From Prosapia bicincta (lineage: Eukaryota; Arthropoda; Insecta; Hemiptera; Cercopidae): a stretch of 64,000 bases of DNA. The first letter of the stretch is position 1. Every line of letters begins with the position of its first letter. Position numbers and translations under genes: made by a program. Shown piece by piece: positions 62,701 to 64,000 of this stretch. The stretch covers positions 66,857,655 through 66,921,654 of the forward strand of contig JBAIZL010000005.1 of NCBI GenBank assembly GCA_036971475.1. Reading direction: 5' to 3'. Below the pieces are notes generated by a model. The model was not told the origin of the DNA. It was given only the letters and a program-made list of their open reading frames with translations, and did no database searches.

Positions 62701-64000
62701 CTGGGCCCAGGATTACAACCGTCTAATCTGTTAAGAAGAACGGCCCATCTCCTCTGGTCAGCGCGTCGCCAAATGGTTTAACTACCAAGGGTAGGCGTGA
62801 AGTATTACCCCCACAGCTCTGGACTGGGCCCAGGATTACAACCGTCTAATCTGTTAAGGAGAACGGCCATCTCCTCTGGTCAGCGCGTCGCCAAATGGTT
62901 TAACTACCAAGGGTAGGCGTGAAGTATTACCCCCACAGCTCTGGACTGGGCCCAGGATTACAACCGTCTAATCTGTTAAGAAGAACGGCCCATCTCCTCT
63001 GGTCAGCGCGTCGCCAAATGGTTTAACTACCAAGGGTAGGCGTGAAGTATTACCCCCACAGCTCTGGACTGGGCCCAGGATTACAACCGTCTAATCTGTT
63101 AAGAAGAACGGCCCATCTCCTCTGGTCAGCGCGTTGCCAAATGGTTTAACTACCAAGGGTAGGCGTGAAGTATTACCCCCACAGCTTTGGACTGGGCCCA
63201 GGATTACAACCGTCTAATCTGTTAAGGAGAACGGCCCATCTCCTCTGGTGAGCGCGTCGCCAAATGGTTTAACTACCAAGTGTAGGCGTGAAGTATTACC
63301 CCCACAGCTCTGAACTGGGCCCAGGATTACAACCGTCTAATCTGTTAAGGAGAACGGCCCATCTCCTCTGGTGAGCGCGTCGCCAAATGGTTTAACTACC
63401 AAGGGTAGGCGTGAAGTATTACCCCCACAGCTCTGGACTGGGCCCAGGATTACAACCGTCTAATCTGTTAAGGAGAACGGCCCATCTCCTCTGGTAAGCG
63501 CGTCGCCAAATGGTTTAACTACCAAGGGTAGGCGTAAAGTATTACTCCCACAGCTCTGAACTGGGCCCAGGATTACAACCGTCTAAACTGTTAAGGAGAA
63601 CGGCCCATCTCCTCTGGTGAGCGCGTCGCCAAATGGTTTAACTACCAAGGGTGGGCGTGAAGTATTACCCCCACTGCTCTGGACTGGGCCCAGGATTACA
63701 ACCGTCTAATCTGTTAAGGAGAACGGCCCATCTCCTCTGGTGAGCGCGTCGCCAAATGGTTTAACTACCAAGGGTAGGCGTGAAGTATTACCCCCACAGC
63801 TCTGAACTGGGCCCAGGATTACAACCGTCTAATCTGTTAAGGAGAACGGCCCATCTCTTCTGGTCAGCGCGTCGCCAAATGGTTTAACTACCAAGGGTAG
63901 GCGTGAAGTATTACCCCCACAGCTCTGGACTGGGCCCAGGATTACAACCGTCTAATCTGTTAAGGAGAACGGCCCATCTCCTCTGGTGAGCGCGTCCCCA
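59741..64000. repeat. 123-bp satellite array, about 35 units, open at right edge
   Basis: Unit begins CTCTGGACTGGGCCCAGG, contains AGGAGAACGGCCCATCTCC (partly self-complementary: GGAGA ... TCTCC) and ends GTGAAGTATTACCCCCACAG. It is about 50% GC, unlike the flanking DNA. At the start two unit types alternate (GTGTCGCCAAAAGG versus GTGCGTCGCCAAATGG), giving a 246-base dimer repeat. Further right, a block near 61.95 kb recurs 1228 bases later, equal to ten units less two single-base deletions. Although 123 is divisible by three, every frame has a stop, so it is noncoding. Confidence 0.97.

Noticed and set aside
37385..64000. CRISPR-like regular repeats
   Set aside because: Both arrays are head-to-tail satellites without unique spacers, in a eukaryotic setting.

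Overview
This window looks like a gene-poor, AT-rich piece of a metazoan nuclear genome. The BEL/Pao retrotransposon (a metazoan lineage), the Penelope-like element (PLE), the many (TA)n microsatellites and the long satellite arrays all point to an animal, perhaps an arthropod, but the species cannot be read from the sequence. I found no intact host protein-coding gene, no rRNA and no credible tRNA gene. Almost everything that can be named is a decayed mobile element or a tandem repeat.

Layout. 1-1047 (-): dead PLE open reading frame, with reverse transcriptase followed by a GIY-YIG endonuclease, cut by the left edge. 2.7-6.0 kb: two foldback (inverted-repeat) elements carrying hammerhead-ribozyme-like motifs, plus microsatellites. 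7.5-9.9 kb: a large inverted repeat with ~620-bp arms, one arm flanked by 23-bp direct repeats. 11.3 kb: another foldback with a well-formed hammerhead motif. 17.2-17.7 kb: 42-bp minisatellite. 22.6 kb: an almost perfect 217-bp palindrome with a hammerhead motif on each strand. 23.2 kb: a hammerhead-shaped motif with a non-canonical core. 24.5-27.1 kb (-): internally deleted BEL/Pao element with LTR remnants. 27.6-29.15 kb: 122-bp minisatellite. 31.9-32.5 kb: 34-bp minisatellite. 34.2-34.5 kb: tandem hammerhead-bearing tails separated by (TA)n. 37.4-48.5 kb: 124-bp satellite of about 90 units with higher-order duplications. 51.6-56.8 kb: more hammerhead-bearing foldbacks. 59.4 kb: fragment of a non-LTR retrotransposon RNase H domain. 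59.74 kb to the right edge: 123-bp satellite.

The unifying signal is the hammerhead story. At least eight places hold the same secondary-structure plan: a short stem I, a CUGANGA core, stem II, GAAA, a self-complementary stem III such as TGTACA or AAGCTT, then a UH cleavage site. They fall into three sequence families (A, B, C), and nearly all sit in inverted repeats. Minimal hammerheads of this dimer-type architecture are known from the terminal repeats of Penelope-like elements, and a PLE coding fragment lies in the same window. The most likely reading is therefore that these are PLE tails or non-autonomous relatives. The paired inverted arrangement, the family next to microsatellites and the odd core of family C deserve checking. 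All calls rest on reading the sequence only; no search or folding program was run.
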